Positions 18,733-28,382 of a stretch of 64,000 bases of DNA are shown one piece after another. Position 1 is the stretch's first letter. Every line of letters starts with the position of its first letter. Made by a program: the position numbers and the translations under genes. The notes beneath the pieces were generated by a model. The model did not search any database and was not told the origin of the DNA. It was given only the letters and a program-made list of their open reading frames with translations. Where the stretch lies: assembly GCA_903875135.1 (NCBI GenBank), contig CAIQUZ010000109.1:227158-291157 (forward strand). The letters are read 5' to 3'. Source of the stretch: an uncultured beta proteobacterium. Lineage in GTDB: Bacteria; Pseudomonadota; Gammaproteobacteria; Burkholderiales; Burkholderiaceae.

Positions 18733-20358
18733 TCAAAAAGCTTCATGAATTAATTGCCGAGTATAAGCACTTTTAGGGGATTTTATGATTTCTTCAGTCT
18801 CTCCAAACTCGACCACATCCCCATGTTGCAACACCATGATCCGGTGTGACATCGCTCGAACCACAGCGATATCATGACTGATAAAAATATAGGCTAGGTT
18901 GTATTTTTGCTGTAAATCCGTTAAGAGAGCTAAAACTTGTTTCTGAATCGTGACATCTAGTGCCGATGTAGGCTCATCTAAAATCAAGATTTCTGGCTTT
19001 AGGATCAATGCCCTAGCTATCGCTATCCGTTGACGCTGCCCCCCAGAAAATTCATGTGGATACCGATCAATTGCTGATTTTTCTAAGCCTACCTCGGCTA
19101 AAACCTCAGCGACACGAGCTAATTTTTGCGCCTTACTTAAGTTGGGTTGATGGACGTCTAAACCCTCAGCAATAATCTGTCCAACCGACATACGAGGAGA
19201 TAAAGAGCCAAAGGGGTCCTGAAAAATGACTTGAAACTTGGCCCGCATGGCACGCTTATCGGCAGCACTTAACTTCGTCCAAGATCGCCCTAATAACTCC
19301 ACATGGCCCTCCATCTTTGCCGGAGTTCCTCCTAGCAAATCCAACAGAGCCATTCCTAAAGTGGTTTTACCTGAACCCGACTCACCAATAATCCCTAATG
19401 TTTCACCCTGACGCAAATCAAAATCAACACCTCTTAAAACAGACGTGTATTTTGTTTTTTGATAAAAATGAAATAATTGACTCCAACCCGACTGCTCAGC
19501 AGGATAGCCCACTGCAATACCTTTGGCATCTAACAAATGCGTTGCCAGCGGAATAATGGGTAACAGATTTTTTTCTGGCCGACTATTAACAAGAGACTGT
19601 GTATAAGCAGACTGTGGAGCTTCAAAGATGTTTTGCGTCGTACCACTTTCAACAACTTTTCCCTGATGCATCACCACGACGTGCTGAGCAAATTTTTTCA
19701 CTAAATTGAGATCATGACTGATTAATAAAATCGACATACCCTGATTTTCAGAATGCTTCTGTAAATCCTTCAGTAAGTCTAAGATTTGTTGACGTAAATT
19801 CACATCTAGTGCAGTCGTAGGTTCATCGGCAATTAATAGCTTGGGCTTAGTCGATAACGCCATGGCAATCATCGCCCGTTGTCGTTGCCCTCCCGATAGC
19901 TGATGGGGATAAGCGTTCATCTTATTTTTTACATCAGGTAATCCAACTCTCTCTAGCATTTCCATGGCACGTCGAGTAGACTCCTCTTTCAGAATCATGG
20001 GCTCATGAATCGTAACCGCCTCAATAATTTGATAACCAATGGTAAATAAGGGATTCAGAGCCGTCATCGGCTCTTGGAAAATCATCGCAATCTCACGCCC
20101 TCTAATCGTCCTTAATTCCTCCATCGGAATTCTTAATAAATTCTTATCTCCCCAATGGATATGGCCTCTGACATCCGCCCCATCGGGTAATAAACCCAAA
20201 ATCGATAAGGCAGTTAAGGATTTACCAGAACCAGATTCACCAACAATGGCGATCCGTGATCCCGGAGGAATCTCCAAATTGAGGTGATCGACCACGCTGC
20301 GCTCTTTACGACCTTGTCCAAAAGAAATATTTAAGCCTTGTATTTTTAGGGAAGGCAT
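18733..20358 (-). CDS. yejF: Peptide ABC transporter dual ATPase (YejF-like)
   Basis: A 541-residue fused ATPase with two complete nucleotide-binding domains. The first has Walker A GESGSGKSL near residue 40, signature LSGGQRQRAMIAMAL and Walker B LLIADEPTTALD; the second, from about 275, has GESGSGKTT, FSGGQRQRIAIARAL and [12 protein letters not shown]. This one-chain DppD-DppF arrangement is diagnostic of YejF/GsiA-type importers. The start codon overlaps the yejE stop by one base. It energises uptake of oligopeptides through YejB and YejE. Confidence 0.95.
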   Translation of the reverse strand: MPSLKIQGLNISFGQGRKERSVVDHLNLEIPPGSRIAIVGESGSGKSLTALSILGLLPDGADVRGHIHWGDKNLLRIPMEELRTIRGREIAMIFQEPMTALNPLFTIGYQIIEAVTIHEPMILKEESTRRAMEMLERVGLPDVKNKMNAYPHQLSGGQRQRAMIAMALSTKPKLLIADEPTTALDVNLRQQILDLLKDLQKHSENQGMSILLISHDLNLVKKFAQHVVVMHQGKVVESGTTQNIFEAPQSAYTQSLVNSRPEKNLLPIIPLATHLLDAKGIAVGYPAEQSGWSQLFHFYQKTKYTSVLRGVDFDLRQGETLGIIGESGSGKTTLGMALLDLLGGTPAKMEGHVELLGRSWTKLSAADKRAMRAKFQVIFQDPFGSLSPRMSVGQIIAEGLDVHQPNLSKAQKLARVAEVLAEVGLEKSAIDRYPHEFSGGQRQRIAIARALILKPEILILDEPTSALDVTIQKQVLALLTDLQQKYNLAYIFISHDIAVVRAMSHRIMVLQHGDVVEFGETEEIIKSPKSAYTRQLIHEAF

Positions 20359-21389
20359 TATGCATTACTCCTACGGCGCGGATCAAAAGCATTCCGTAAA
20401 GCTTCACCCATGAAGGTCAGTAATAATAAGGTACCAACCAACACAATGAACGTCGCTAGTGAAATCCACCAGGCATCTAAATTCGATTTACCTTGCGATA
20501 ACAACTCCCCTAGACTTGGCGTGTCCGGAGGAACGCCTAATCCTAAAAAATCTAAGCTGGTCAGGGATAAAATAGCGGCACTCATCTGAAATGGTAAAAA
20601 GGTAATCACTGGAATCAAACTGTTGGGCAAAATATGCCGGTACATAATCTGCCAATTGGATAAGCCCAATGCTTTGGCCGCTTTAACATACTCCAAACTA
20701 CGATTACGATAAAACTCAACACGAACATAATCGGATAAATTAATCCAACTAAACAGAGATAACAAAATAACTAGTAACCAAATACTGGGGCTAAATACCG
20801 ATGCAAAAATAATCAGTAAATATAACTCAGGCAAAGATCGCCATACATCAATGATGCGTTGAGTGATCAGATCAAATCGCCCCCCCAGATAGCCCATCAG
20901 ACCGCCCAATAGAACGCCAATAAAGACACCAACAATGGTGAGAGCTAAACCAAACAAAATCGAAAGCCGGAATCCATAAATTAAACGTGCTAGAACATCT
21001 CTCCCTCGGTCATCCGTCCCCACCCAATTATCCAAAGATGGTGAAGCCGGATTAGGCTCCTTTGAAAAATAATTGAGGGTTAAATAACTGTATTCAATCG
21101 GCGGAAAAATCGCCCAATTACCCCCCTGACGAATATTTTGACGAATCAAGGGATCGTGATAATCCGTTGGCGTTTCAAAATTACCACCAAAAACTGTCTC
21201 AGGATAATCTTTCAAAATAGGAAAATACGTATTGCCCTGATACTTTACCAATAAAGGTCGGTCATTAGCGACCATCTCAGCGCACAAACTAATGCCAAAT
21301 AAGATCAAAAATATCCAGAGGCTGGCATAACCCAATCGATTATTTTTAAATCGTTGCCATGCCGTATTTTTTTTCTTGAGTGTCGACAT
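20358..21389 (-). CDS. yejE: Peptide ABC transporter permease (YejE-like)
   Basis: A 343-residue inner-membrane permease of the DppC/OppC family. One N-terminal helix (ASLWIFLILFGISLCAEM) is followed by a large periplasmic insertion (about 50-130) typical of YejE, then five helices and the coupling loop KAAKALGLSNWQIMYRHILPNSLIPV. NWVGTDDRGRDVLARLIYG is a conserved OppC-family block. It is co-transcribed between yejB and yejF with one-base overlaps at both ends. Confidence 0.95.
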   Translation of the reverse strand: MSTLKKKNTAWQRFKNNRLGYASLWIFLILFGISLCAEMVANDRPLLVKYQGNTYFPILKDYPETVFGGNFETPTDYHDPLIRQNIRQGGNWAIFPPIEYSYLTLNYFSKEPNPASPSLDNWVGTDDRGRDVLARLIYGFRLSILFGLALTIVGVFIGVLLGGLMGYLGGRFDLITQRIIDVWRSLPELYLLIIFASVFSPSIWLLVILLSLFSWINLSDYVRVEFYRNRSLEYVKAAKALGLSNWQIMYRHILPNSLIPVITFLPFQMSAAILSLTSLDFLGLGVPPDTPSLGELLSQGKSNLDAWWISLATFIVLVGTLLLLTFMGEALRNAFDPRRRSNA

Positions 21390-22462
21390 TAAGACCCTCC
21401 TCCACCAAATTGAATTCTGGGATCAACGAGAACGTAACCAATATCAGAAAGCAACTTCGTAAATAAACCAATCAATGTAAACACATATAAAGTCCCAAAT
21501 ACTACCGGATAATCTCTTCGCATCACTGCTTCAAAGGACATCAACCCAATACCATCTAAAGAAAATAAAGTCTCAATAAGTAATGATCCCGCAAAAAAAG
21601 CACCAATAAAAGCCGCGGGAAAGCCAGTAACTAAAGGAATCATAGCGTTACGAAAAATATGCCGCCACAAGACTAAATGCTCTGGCAAACCTTTGGCTCT
21701 CGCCGTAGTGACATACTGTTTACGGATTTCTTCTATAAAAGAGTTTTTCGTCAGCATCGTAATCACCGCAAAGCTACCCAAGACAGAAGCCGTAATTGGC
21801 AATACCAAATGCCATAAGTAATCCAATATCTTCGACATCATCGAGAGTGATTCAAAATTATCAGAAACCAAACCCCGCAGAGGAAATATTTGTAAAAAAG
21901 ATCCGCCACCAAACAATACGAGTAATAAGATACCCATCACAAACCCCGGAATGGCATAACCAATTAAGACCAATAAACTCGAAATCGTATCAAAGCGTGT
22001 CCCATCGCGAATCGCCTTGGAGATTCCTAGCGGAACTGAAATTAAATACGTAATAAAAAAAGTCCACAAACCAATACTAATAGAGACCGGTAATTTCGAA
22101 ACAATCAATTCCCAAACACTCTGATGTTGATAATAACTTTGCCCTAAATCAAACTTGGCAAATTTACCAAGCATACTAAAGTAACGCTCAATCGGGGGTT
22201 TATCAAAGCCATAAAGAGCTTTGATCTCGGCTAAATTTTTCTCATCAATCCCTTGCCTACCACGATAGGTACTGCCACCACCCGTTGCTTCTCCTGCACC
22301 AACTCCCGCACCACCCCGCCCTTTTAATTCGAGGACCATTTGCTCAACTGGACCACCAGGAACAAACTGTACAACGGCAAAGGTTAAGGTTAAGACGCCA
22401 ATCAAGGTTGGAATCATGAGTAGTAATCGTTTGACGATATAGGGAGCTAAACCATGTCTCAT
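21389..22462 (-). CDS. yejB: Peptide ABC transporter permease (YejB-like)
   Basis: A 357-residue permease of the DppB/OppB family: N-terminal helix (YIVKRLLLMIPTLIGVLTLTF), the motif VPGGPVEQMV, then five further helices and the coupling loop TTARAKGLPEHLVLWRHIFRNA. A glycine-rich insertion (around residues 46-72, with GGAGVGAGEATGGG) lies in the periplasmic segment; similar insertions are known in YejB. It follows the binding-protein gene by two bases and overlaps yejE by one. Confidence 0.95.
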   Translation of the reverse strand: MRHGLAPYIVKRLLLMIPTLIGVLTLTFAVVQFVPGGPVEQMVLELKGRGGAGVGAGEATGGGSTYRGRQGIDEKNLAEIKALYGFDKPPIERYFSMLGKFAKFDLGQSYYQHQSVWELIVSKLPVSISIGLWTFFITYLISVPLGISKAIRDGTRFDTISSLLVLIGYAIPGFVMGILLLVLFGGGSFLQIFPLRGLVSDNFESLSMMSKILDYLWHLVLPITASVLGSFAVITMLTKNSFIEEIRKQYVTTARAKGLPEHLVLWRHIFRNAMIPLVTGFPAAFIGAFFAGSLLIETLFSLDGIGLMSFEAVMRRDYPVVFGTLYVFTLIGLFTKLLSDIGYVLVDPRIQFGGGGS

Positions 22463-22464
22463 GT

Positions 22465-24306
22465 TTAATCTTTCTTCGGCGGTTGAGCTTCACGCCACCA
22501 GTTACTTAAAACCCAACCTTCGGCCGTGTAATACAGGGGAGGCTTCGGAAACCCTAACTGGGAACTGTAAGCAACTCGGTGGGTCGGGTTATACCAATGC
22601 GGCACGACAAAATAGTGATGAATCAAAATACGGTCCAAAGCCCGCGTAGCAACATAGAGCTTTTCTCGCGTCTCCGCCCGAGTAATCATCGCAATTAAAT
22701 CATCTACAGCGTGTAACTGAATCCCGATGTGATTATCCGAACCTTTTTGTCCAGCCGCTTCACTCCCAAAACGATCCCATAACTCATTACCGGGACTTTG
22801 CGTATCTTGATACCGGATTGTCGTCATATCAAAATCATGTTCATCTAATCGCTGTTGATAAAGGGCATTATCGGTGGTTCTCACATTGGCCTGTATCCCT
22901 AATTTCTCTAAATTGCGGACATAAGCAGTTAAGATTCGTAATAAGAACGGACTATCTTCCAACATTTCAAATACAAAAGGTTGACCCGCCTTATTACGCA
23001 GTGCGCCATCTCGATATGTCCAACCGGCTTGCGCTAAAAGATCGCGAGCCTTCAGTAAGTTTTTTCGAAGTGACTGCGGTTCATTCGTGGTCGCAGGTGA
23101 TGGCATAGGGCCCAATATGTCCGCAGTGATCTCACTCGGATACTTTTGTTGCAGGCTCTTCAATAAGCGTAATTCATCCCCATCAGGAACACTATTAGGA
23201 ACATAGGATGCCCCTAATAAAGAATTGGCAAAATAACTATCTAAACGTTTATATTGGCTATAGAAAATCTGACGATTAAGCCACTCAAAATCCAGCGCTA
23301 AACCCAGCGCTTGACGTACTCTTGGATCTTTAAAAACTTCTTTACGCGTATTCATGGCAAAGCCTTGCATACCCGCTCCGTTATGATGTTCAAACTCATG
23401 CTTGACGAGTTGCCCATTGTTAAATTTAGAGCCGACATAACTCTTGGCCCATAATTTGGCACGGTACTCCACAATCGCATCAAACTCACCCGCTTTGAAC
23501 GCTTCTAAGCGAACCGTGTCATCACTAAATAATTTATACACAATGCGGTCAAAATTAAAGCTACCAATACGAACATTAATGTTCTTGCCCCAATAATTAG
23601 GGTTCTTTTTAAAGACAATATTTCTTCCGGTTTGATAAGACTCGATGATGTATGGGCCACTCCCAATCGGTGACTCAAAGGCTAACTCATTAAAAGCGAC
23701 CTTACCCCCACCCTTTTTTTGACCCCAATGAGGAGAAAAAATAGGCATCGTTCCAACCAATAGCGGCGCCTCGCCAGTGCGAGATCGGAAATCAAAACGA
23801 ATGATTCGATCGGAAATGACGACCGCTTGCTTAATATCGGCAAACACTGTTCTATATCTTGGGTGACCTAATTTACTCATTAAGGTGTCAAAACTATACT
23901 TCACATCGCTGGCAGAAATCGTACTGCCATCACTGAATTTAGCCTCAGGGCGAAGATGAAATGTCATCGATAAATGATCTGGTGCTATCACCATGTCATC
24001 AGCAATTAAGCCATAAATGGACGATGTCTCATCAGCACTTCCAATGGCAAGCGACTCAAACATTAAATCAGCAACACCTGGTGCGGAAACACCCCTTATC
24101 GTGAAGGGGTTAAATTTATCAAAACTAGTACGACGATCTGGGTTGGCTAATGTCAGCGTTCCGCCCTGTGGTGCTTGCGGATTAACAAAGTCGAAAGCTA
24201 AAAAATCTTTGGGGTATTTGGGTTCACCATATTGAGAAAAAGCATGACCCGCCCAACTTGATTGAGGTAAAAAAAGAATACTTAGAAAGAATAGGAAGAT
24301 TTTCAT
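22465..24306 (-). CDS. yejA: Periplasmic oligopeptide-binding protein (YejA-like)
   Basis: A 613-residue SBP_bac_5 protein with a Sec signal (MKIFLFFLSILFLPQSSWAG). Family segments include the N-terminal YGEPKYPKDFLAFDFVNPQAP typical of YejA, GLIADDMVIAPDHLSMTFHLRP, FSDGSTISASDVKYSFD and GSGPYIIESYQTGRN. It delivers peptides to YejBEF; in enterobacteria this system imports oligopeptides and the antibiotic microcin C. It is the first gene of the minus-strand operon, divergent from fabI, so the promoter should be in the 113-base gap 24307-24419. Confidence 0.95.
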   Translation of the reverse strand: MKIFLFFLSILFLPQSSWAGHAFSQYGEPKYPKDFLAFDFVNPQAPQGGTLTLANPDRRTSFDKFNPFTIRGVSAPGVADLMFESLAIGSADETSSIYGLIADDMVIAPDHLSMTFHLRPEAKFSDGSTISASDVKYSFDTLMSKLGHPRYRTVFADIKQAVVISDRIIRFDFRSRTGEAPLLVGTMPIFSPHWGQKKGGGKVAFNELAFESPIGSGPYIIESYQTGRNIVFKKNPNYWGKNINVRIGSFNFDRIVYKLFSDDTVRLEAFKAGEFDAIVEYRAKLWAKSYVGSKFNNGQLVKHEFEHHNGAGMQGFAMNTRKEVFKDPRVRQALGLALDFEWLNRQIFYSQYKRLDSYFANSLLGASYVPNSVPDGDELRLLKSLQQKYPSEITADILGPMPSPATTNEPQSLRKNLLKARDLLAQAGWTYRDGALRNKAGQPFVFEMLEDSPFLLRILTAYVRNLEKLGIQANVRTTDNALYQQRLDEHDFDMTTIRYQDTQSPGNELWDRFGSEAAGQKGSDNHIGIQLHAVDDLIAMITRAETREKLYVATRALDRILIHHYFVVPHWYNPTHRVAYSSQLGFPKPPLYYTAEGWVLSNWWREAQPPKKD

Positions 24307-24419
24307 TACAGTATGTTTATCTTACTTCAGGTCTATAACAAGTGATGTGACACAATTGTAGTTGGCTGAAAAGTTTTTGAGATAATTGTAATAGTAGTCA
24401 TTTTCATAAGGAAATTAAA

Positions 24420-25208
24420 ATGGGTTTTCTAACCGGTAAAAAAATTCTCATTACAGGTGTTTTATCTAATCGATCCATTGCTTATGGTATCGCTAAAGCC
24501 TGCCACCGGGAAGGTGCTGAACTCGCATTTACCTATGTTAGTGAACGCTTTAAAGAACGCATTACCGGTTTTGCCGCTGAATTTAACAGCCAACTCATTT
24601 TTGATTGCGATGTCAGTAGCGATGAGCAAATTGCTCAACTCTTTACGGATTTAGCAAAAACTTGGCCTCAATTTGATGGTTTTGTTCATTCCATTGGATT
24701 TGCCCCAAAAGAGGCCATCATGGGCGACTTCATCGAAGGTCTCAGCCGTGAAGCTTTCCATATCGCCCACGATATCTCAGCCTATAGCTTTCCTGCAATG
24801 GCTAAGGCAGCACTACCGATGCTCTCCCCACAAGCAGCTTTGCTGACATTAACCTACTTAGGATCATTACGGGTTGTGCCCAATTACAATACCATGGGCC
24901 TTGCTAAGGCGTCCCTAGAAGCCAGTGTGAGATATCTTGCTCAATCTTTAGGACGCAAAGGGATTCGAGTGAATGGCATCTCTGCTGGCCCCATCAAAAC
25001 TTTAGCCGCAAGTGGTATCAAGGACTTTGGCAAAATCCTAGAAAGCGTTGAAAAAAATGCGCCACTGCGCAGAAATGTAACGATCGACGACGTTGGAAAC
25101 GCAGCCGCCTTCTTCATGTCTGAATTAGCTGGCGGTATTACGGGTGAAATTACCTATGTCGATGCCGGCTATAGTCAAGTTGTTGGTGGTATGACTGAAT
25201 TATCCTAA
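24420..25208 (+). CDS. fabI: Enoyl-[acyl-carrier-protein] reductase (NADH) FabI
   Basis: FabI (262 residues) catalyses the last step of each fatty-acid elongation round. The N-terminus [20 protein letters not shown] is the FabI nucleotide-binding signature, and [20 protein letters not shown] contains Tyr146, catalytic Tyr156 and Lys163 with the FabI-type Y-x6-K spacing. [14 protein letters not shown] is the substrate loop region. AAGGA lies seven bases before the ATG. It is divergent from yejA and directly upstream of chrA (one base between stop and ATG). No resistance-type change can be judged by eye. Confidence 0.97.
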   Translation: MGFLTGKKILITGVLSNRSIAYGIAKACHREGAELAFTYVSERFKERITGFAAEFNSQLIFDCDVSSDEQIAQLFTDLAKTWPQFDGFVHSIGFAPKEAIMGDFIEGLSREAFHIAHDISAYSFPAMAKAALPMLSPQAALLTLTYLGSLRVVPNYNTMGLAKASLEASVRYLAQSLGRKGIRVNGISAGPIKTLAASGIKDFGKILESVEKNAPLRRNVTIDDVGNAAAFFMSELAGGITGEITYVDAGYSQVVGGMTELS

Positions 25209-25209
25209 A

Positions 25210-26562
25210 ATGACAACGGATACAGTGCCAACGGCATCTTTCCGGGAAGCTTTTGCATTTTGGTTCAAATTAGGCTTTATCAGTTTTGGTGGACCCGCTG
25301 GACAAATCGCCACCGTCCACCAAGAACTCGTCGAAAATAAGCGCTGGATTTCTGAACAACGCTTTTTACATGCTCTGAACTATTGCATGCTGTTGCCTGG
25401 TCCCGAAGCCTTGCAACTAGTAATTTATATGGGCTGGCTTTTACATCGCACTATCGGTGGACTAATTGCTGGAATTCTGTTTATTTTGCCGGCCATTGTG
25501 CTACTCATTGCCTTATCCCTGATCTATGTTGTCTTTGGCCATACTTCCTTCATCGAAGGCATCTTTTTGGGAATAAAACCAGCAGTAACTGCGATTGTGA
25601 TTGCGGCAGGTTACCGAATTAGTCAACGAATTCTAAAAAAACCACTTCACATCGCCCTTGCTGTCTGTGCATTTTGTGCCATACAACTCCATGTCCCCTA
25701 CCCCCTCATCATTATTAGTGCTGGAGTTATTGGTTTTTTCGCACACCGAAAAAATCCAGAACTAATGGGTAACACAACTAGCTCACACAGTACCTCGTCA
25801 GCATCCTCAGAACACCACCCAGCCATCATCGATGACGACTCATTACAGTTGCCCCATACGTTTTTCAAAATAAAAAATATCATTCAAGTCCTCTTCTTCT
25901 CGATACTTGCATGGGGTATCCCTTTTGGATTACTTTGGCATTTTTTTGGTAAATCCTCGGTCTTTACTCAGTTAGCTTGGTTCTTTACCAAGGCAGCTCT
26001 CCTGACTTTTGGTGGCGCCTATGCAGTCCTACCGTATGTCTTCCAAGAAACAGTGGGACATTTCCATTGGCTAACTACGGCACAAATGATGGACGGTCTC
26101 GCCCTTGGTGAAACAACACCTGGCCCCTTAATTATTGTTGTCACCTTTGTCGGCTTTATTGCCTCTTATATGAATGAACTCTTTTTAAACTCCAAAATAT
26201 GGTCAGGTATTTTGGGGGCACTAGTCGTGAGTTGGTTTACTTTTTTACCCTCCTTTTGTTTCATATTTTTAGGAGGTCCCTTGATTGAATCCACTCGTCA
26301 AGAATTACGCCTTCTCCCCATACTGAATGGCATCACTTGCGCAGTCGTCGGGGTGATAGCTAGCCTCGCTCTCTTTTTTGGTTTACATACTCTATTCCCT
26401 GAAAACCTAGTGAGTTATCTATTTTGGGAACATTTGTTCGTGGCTTTATTATTAATGGTCGGGGCCAGCGTTGCGCTGATTCGTTATAAGCAAAGTATCA
26501 TGCGCGTAATCTTTGGGTGTGCCCTCATCGGTCTCATCCTCTTTCAAATCGGACTCCGTTAA
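25210..26562 (+). CDS. chrA: Chromate transporter ChrA
   Basis: A 450-residue bidomain CHR-family membrane protein. The N-terminal half starts FWFKLGFISFGGPAGQIA and has HALNYCMLLPGPEALQLVIYMGW; the C-terminal half repeats the pattern with FFTKAALLTFGGAYAVLPYV and GLALGETTPGPLIIVVTFVGF. The paired FGG and PGP motifs are family hallmarks, and about ten membrane segments are evident. A Ser/His-rich cytoplasmic linker (about 180-225) joins the halves. It exports chromate by proton-coupled antiport; sulfate-related roles are possible. It is probably co-transcribed with fabI and converges on the DsrE-like gene with no gap. Confidence 0.95.
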   Translation: MTTDTVPTASFREAFAFWFKLGFISFGGPAGQIATVHQELVENKRWISEQRFLHALNYCMLLPGPEALQLVIYMGWLLHRTIGGLIAGILFILPAIVLLIALSLIYVVFGHTSFIEGIFLGIKPAVTAIVIAAGYRISQRILKKPLHIALAVCAFCAIQLHVPYPLIIISAGVIGFFAHRKNPELMGNTTSSHSTSSASSEHHPAIIDDDSLQLPHTFFKIKNIIQVLFFSILAWGIPFGLLWHFFGKSSVFTQLAWFFTKAALLTFGGAYAVLPYVFQETVGHFHWLTTAQMMDGLALGETTPGPLIIVVTFVGFIASYMNELFLNSKIWSGILGALVVSWFTFLPSFCFIFLGGPLIESTRQELRLLPILNGITCAVVGVIASLALFFGLHTLFPENLVSYLFWEHLFVALLLMVGASVALIRYKQSIMRVIFGCALIGLILFQIGLR

Positions 26563-27003
26563 TCAGGGTTTGATATAAGCAAAATGCTCTTGAGCTTGCA
26601 AATCCGCAATCCGCACAACTCCTGAAGTTGTATAGTCAGCCTCTAAAATAAACGCCTCTTTTTTGATGTCGCGATTTTTTAAGGTAATCTCACAAACCTC
26701 AAACCTTACTCCATGGGACTTCAAGGCTGAAATTAATGGAGCATATTCCACATTATTTTTTTGATCTTTCGCCCCTTCCATCAAGAGATCAACGCCGATG
26801 GCATGTGTCACTACAATAATCCTTGTAGTTGGAGAAACATCAAGATGATTACGAATATTACGCAGTCCTTTTAGTCCTTGAGCCTGTGCATCGTCAATGT
26901 GATAAACCACTTGCGTTGGTTGCGACTGGGCCATGGTAGGAAGAGTAAATAAGCTCACCAGTAGGCATGAGGCAATAATGAACCAGCATTTAAAGAATTT
27001 CAT
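26563..27003 (-). CDS. Exported DsrE/DsrF-like protein of the sox operon
   Basis: A 146-residue protein with a Sec signal (WFIIASCLLVSLFTLPTMAQS) and a DsrE-like fold: QVVYHIDDAQAQGLKGLRNIRNHLD, then RIIVVTHAIGVDLLMEGA, and VRFEVCEITLKNRDI with Cys near residue 100 at the position of the DsrE-family cysteine. Periplasmic DsrE-like proteins often accompany sox clusters and may bind sulfane sulfur, but that function is inferred. The ATG overlaps the iscB stop (TGATG), so an IscB element now separates it from soxB; it was presumably the last gene of the sox operon. Confidence 0.82.
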   Translation of the reverse strand: MKFFKCWFIIASCLLVSLFTLPTMAQSQPTQVVYHIDDAQAQGLKGLRNIRNHLDVSPTTRIIVVTHAIGVDLLMEGAKDQKNNVEYAPLISALKSHGVRFEVCEITLKNRDIKKEAFILEADYTTSGVVRIADLQAQEHFAYIKP

Positions 27004-28382
27004 CAGTTTGCGCGAGAAACCCCGTCCTTTAGGGCGGGGAGGGATAGCGCGGATTGCAAAGCAATCCCCTGAACTCGACTTTGTTTGCTATCTTGGTTAA
27101 ACAAGTATCCATAACCATCTGCACGTTGAACTACCTTGCAGTATTGATGCGATACACCTTGAATCACACCGGCGTTGGTGCTGATGTTAAAACTACCGGA
27201 CTCTCGAATGGCTACCTTGCCAAAATAAGTACCGCTCTTCTTACCTTTAGTGACTTTGGCTCGTACGATATCTCCGGTTGCAAATCCATGTACTTGCTTT
27301 TGACGCAGGCAATATCCTCTTGGAAAACCGTAAGAATCCAATTTGGTTCTTGCGTAGGTTCCACGACCAGAGCATTTGATGGAAAGCGTTGGCTTTTGCC
27401 AATCGGAAACGAACTCAACATGACCAGCACAAGCTGCGTCCAGGGCATGCGTTTTCGGTATTTTGTTTTGAACGCGATTAAACTTTGTTTGACCACCGGT
27501 ACCTGTTTTAACAACAATACCTGTGGCCTTTAGTTCGTTGAACAGTCTCCATCGTGAAGAGTTCACTGCCGCAGGGTCTTTCAGTGGAGCTTTGGCTTGC
27601 ACTAAGATGCGCTTTAAGCGAGATTGGTCTTTAGCTAAAAAGACATCAATCGGTAGATTGTCCTTCTTATTATTACAAGACCTACAGGCTAAAGCGAGGT
27701 TTGATACTCGATTTGAGCCACCTTTTGATTTTGGGTGAATATGCTCAACCTCAAAAGGCACATTCTGAGCATCGCAATAAGCACAAGCGCGATTCCATTT
27801 GTTGAGTAGATACTCACGTACCTCGTAGCCGAGTAATGTGCCTTGCTGATATTCAACACCAGATATCTCTGGATTTTCGAGCTTTTGCGTATCAAAGCGG
27901 ACCAACTCTTGCGTGAGAAGAGACACTGGAGACCAGCGCATAATCCGATCAATCCAAGCCATCGTCGTATTGACGCGGTGCATCAGCGATGGCGCTAACC
28001 AGCCTTTTTGTTTATTGCCACGATTCAGAAATCTCGCCTGCCGATATCTCGTATGACGATTTCTACGAGTTCTTCGCAGCGCTCGTCTTTGTTCTAACTT
28101 CTTGCTAATTAAAGCACCTCGATGCATGAGTTCGAACAGACTTAAAACTGCTTCAGTCGAATCATCTACGCAGTTTAATGCCATACCAGTTGTCTTACTG
28201 CCTGGATCGAGTTTGAGATTTAACTTTTGGAACTCCGAATCCTCGGCAAAGCGGTCCACGAGTCGGATCACCATCGGATACAGGCGATGAATGCGTGCAC
28301 GACGACGTTCCAGCAAGATTCTTGCTCGTCTTTCAGTGCATGGCATTAAAGGCTTGCCGCGTTTATCTAAAACAAAGACCAC
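27003..28382 (-). CDS. iscB: RNA-guided HNH/RuvC nuclease IscB
   Basis: A complete 459-residue IscB, the transposon-encoded ancestor group of Cas9. Domains: PLMP motif at residues 11-14 within the N-terminal PLMP domain, RuvC-I KLDPGSKTTG with Asp59, an Arg-rich bridge helix (about 98-118), RuvC-II TQELVRFD with Glu159, an HNH domain with zinc cysteines C200, C203, C233, C236 and catalytic His214 in VEHIHPKSKGG, then RuvC-III THALDAACAG with His312 and Asp315. All expected catalytic residues are present, so it should cut DNA under guidance of the upstream omega RNA. The start is GTG, with AGGAG eight bases upstream. The C-terminal codons run through the element's end hairpin. No transposase gene accompanies it. 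Confidence 0.95.
   Translation of the reverse strand: MVFVLDKRGKPLMPCTERRARILLERRRARIHRLYPMVIRLVDRFAEDSEFQKLNLKLDPGSKTTGMALNCVDDSTEAVLSLFELMHRGALISKKLEQRRALRRTRRNRHTRYRQARFLNRGNKQKGWLAPSLMHRVNTTMAWIDRIMRWSPVSLLTQELVRFDTQKLENPEISGVEYQQGTLLGYEVREYLLNKWNRACAYCDAQNVPFEVEHIHPKSKGGSNRVSNLALACRSCNNKKDNLPIDVFLAKDQSRLKRILVQAKAPLKDPAAVNSSRWRLFNELKATGIVVKTGTGGQTKFNRVQNKIPKTHALDAACAGHVEFVSDWQKPTLSIKCSGRGTYARTKLDSYGFPRGYCLRQKQVHGFATGDIVRAKVTKGKKSGTYFGKVAIRESGSFNISTNAGVIQGVSHQYCKVVQRADGYGYLFNQDSKQSRVQGIALQSALSLPALKDGVSRAN
27020..27039 (-). repeat. Right-end hairpin of the IscB element
   Basis: On the minus strand: CCCCGCCC-TAAA-GGACGGGG. It lies inside the last codons of iscB. Seven of eight stem positions pair, with one C-A mismatch at the sixth position. 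This is the class of end hairpin bound by Y1 transposases. Confidence 0.75.

Noticed and set aside
24307..24419. Specific -35/-10 promoter for fabI
   Set aside because: TTGAGA at about 24376 has no acceptable -10 at the right spacing, so no promoter is called.
27212..27533. Open frames in other phases within iscB
   Set aside because: They lie inside a complete, motif-rich iscB frame and show no family character.
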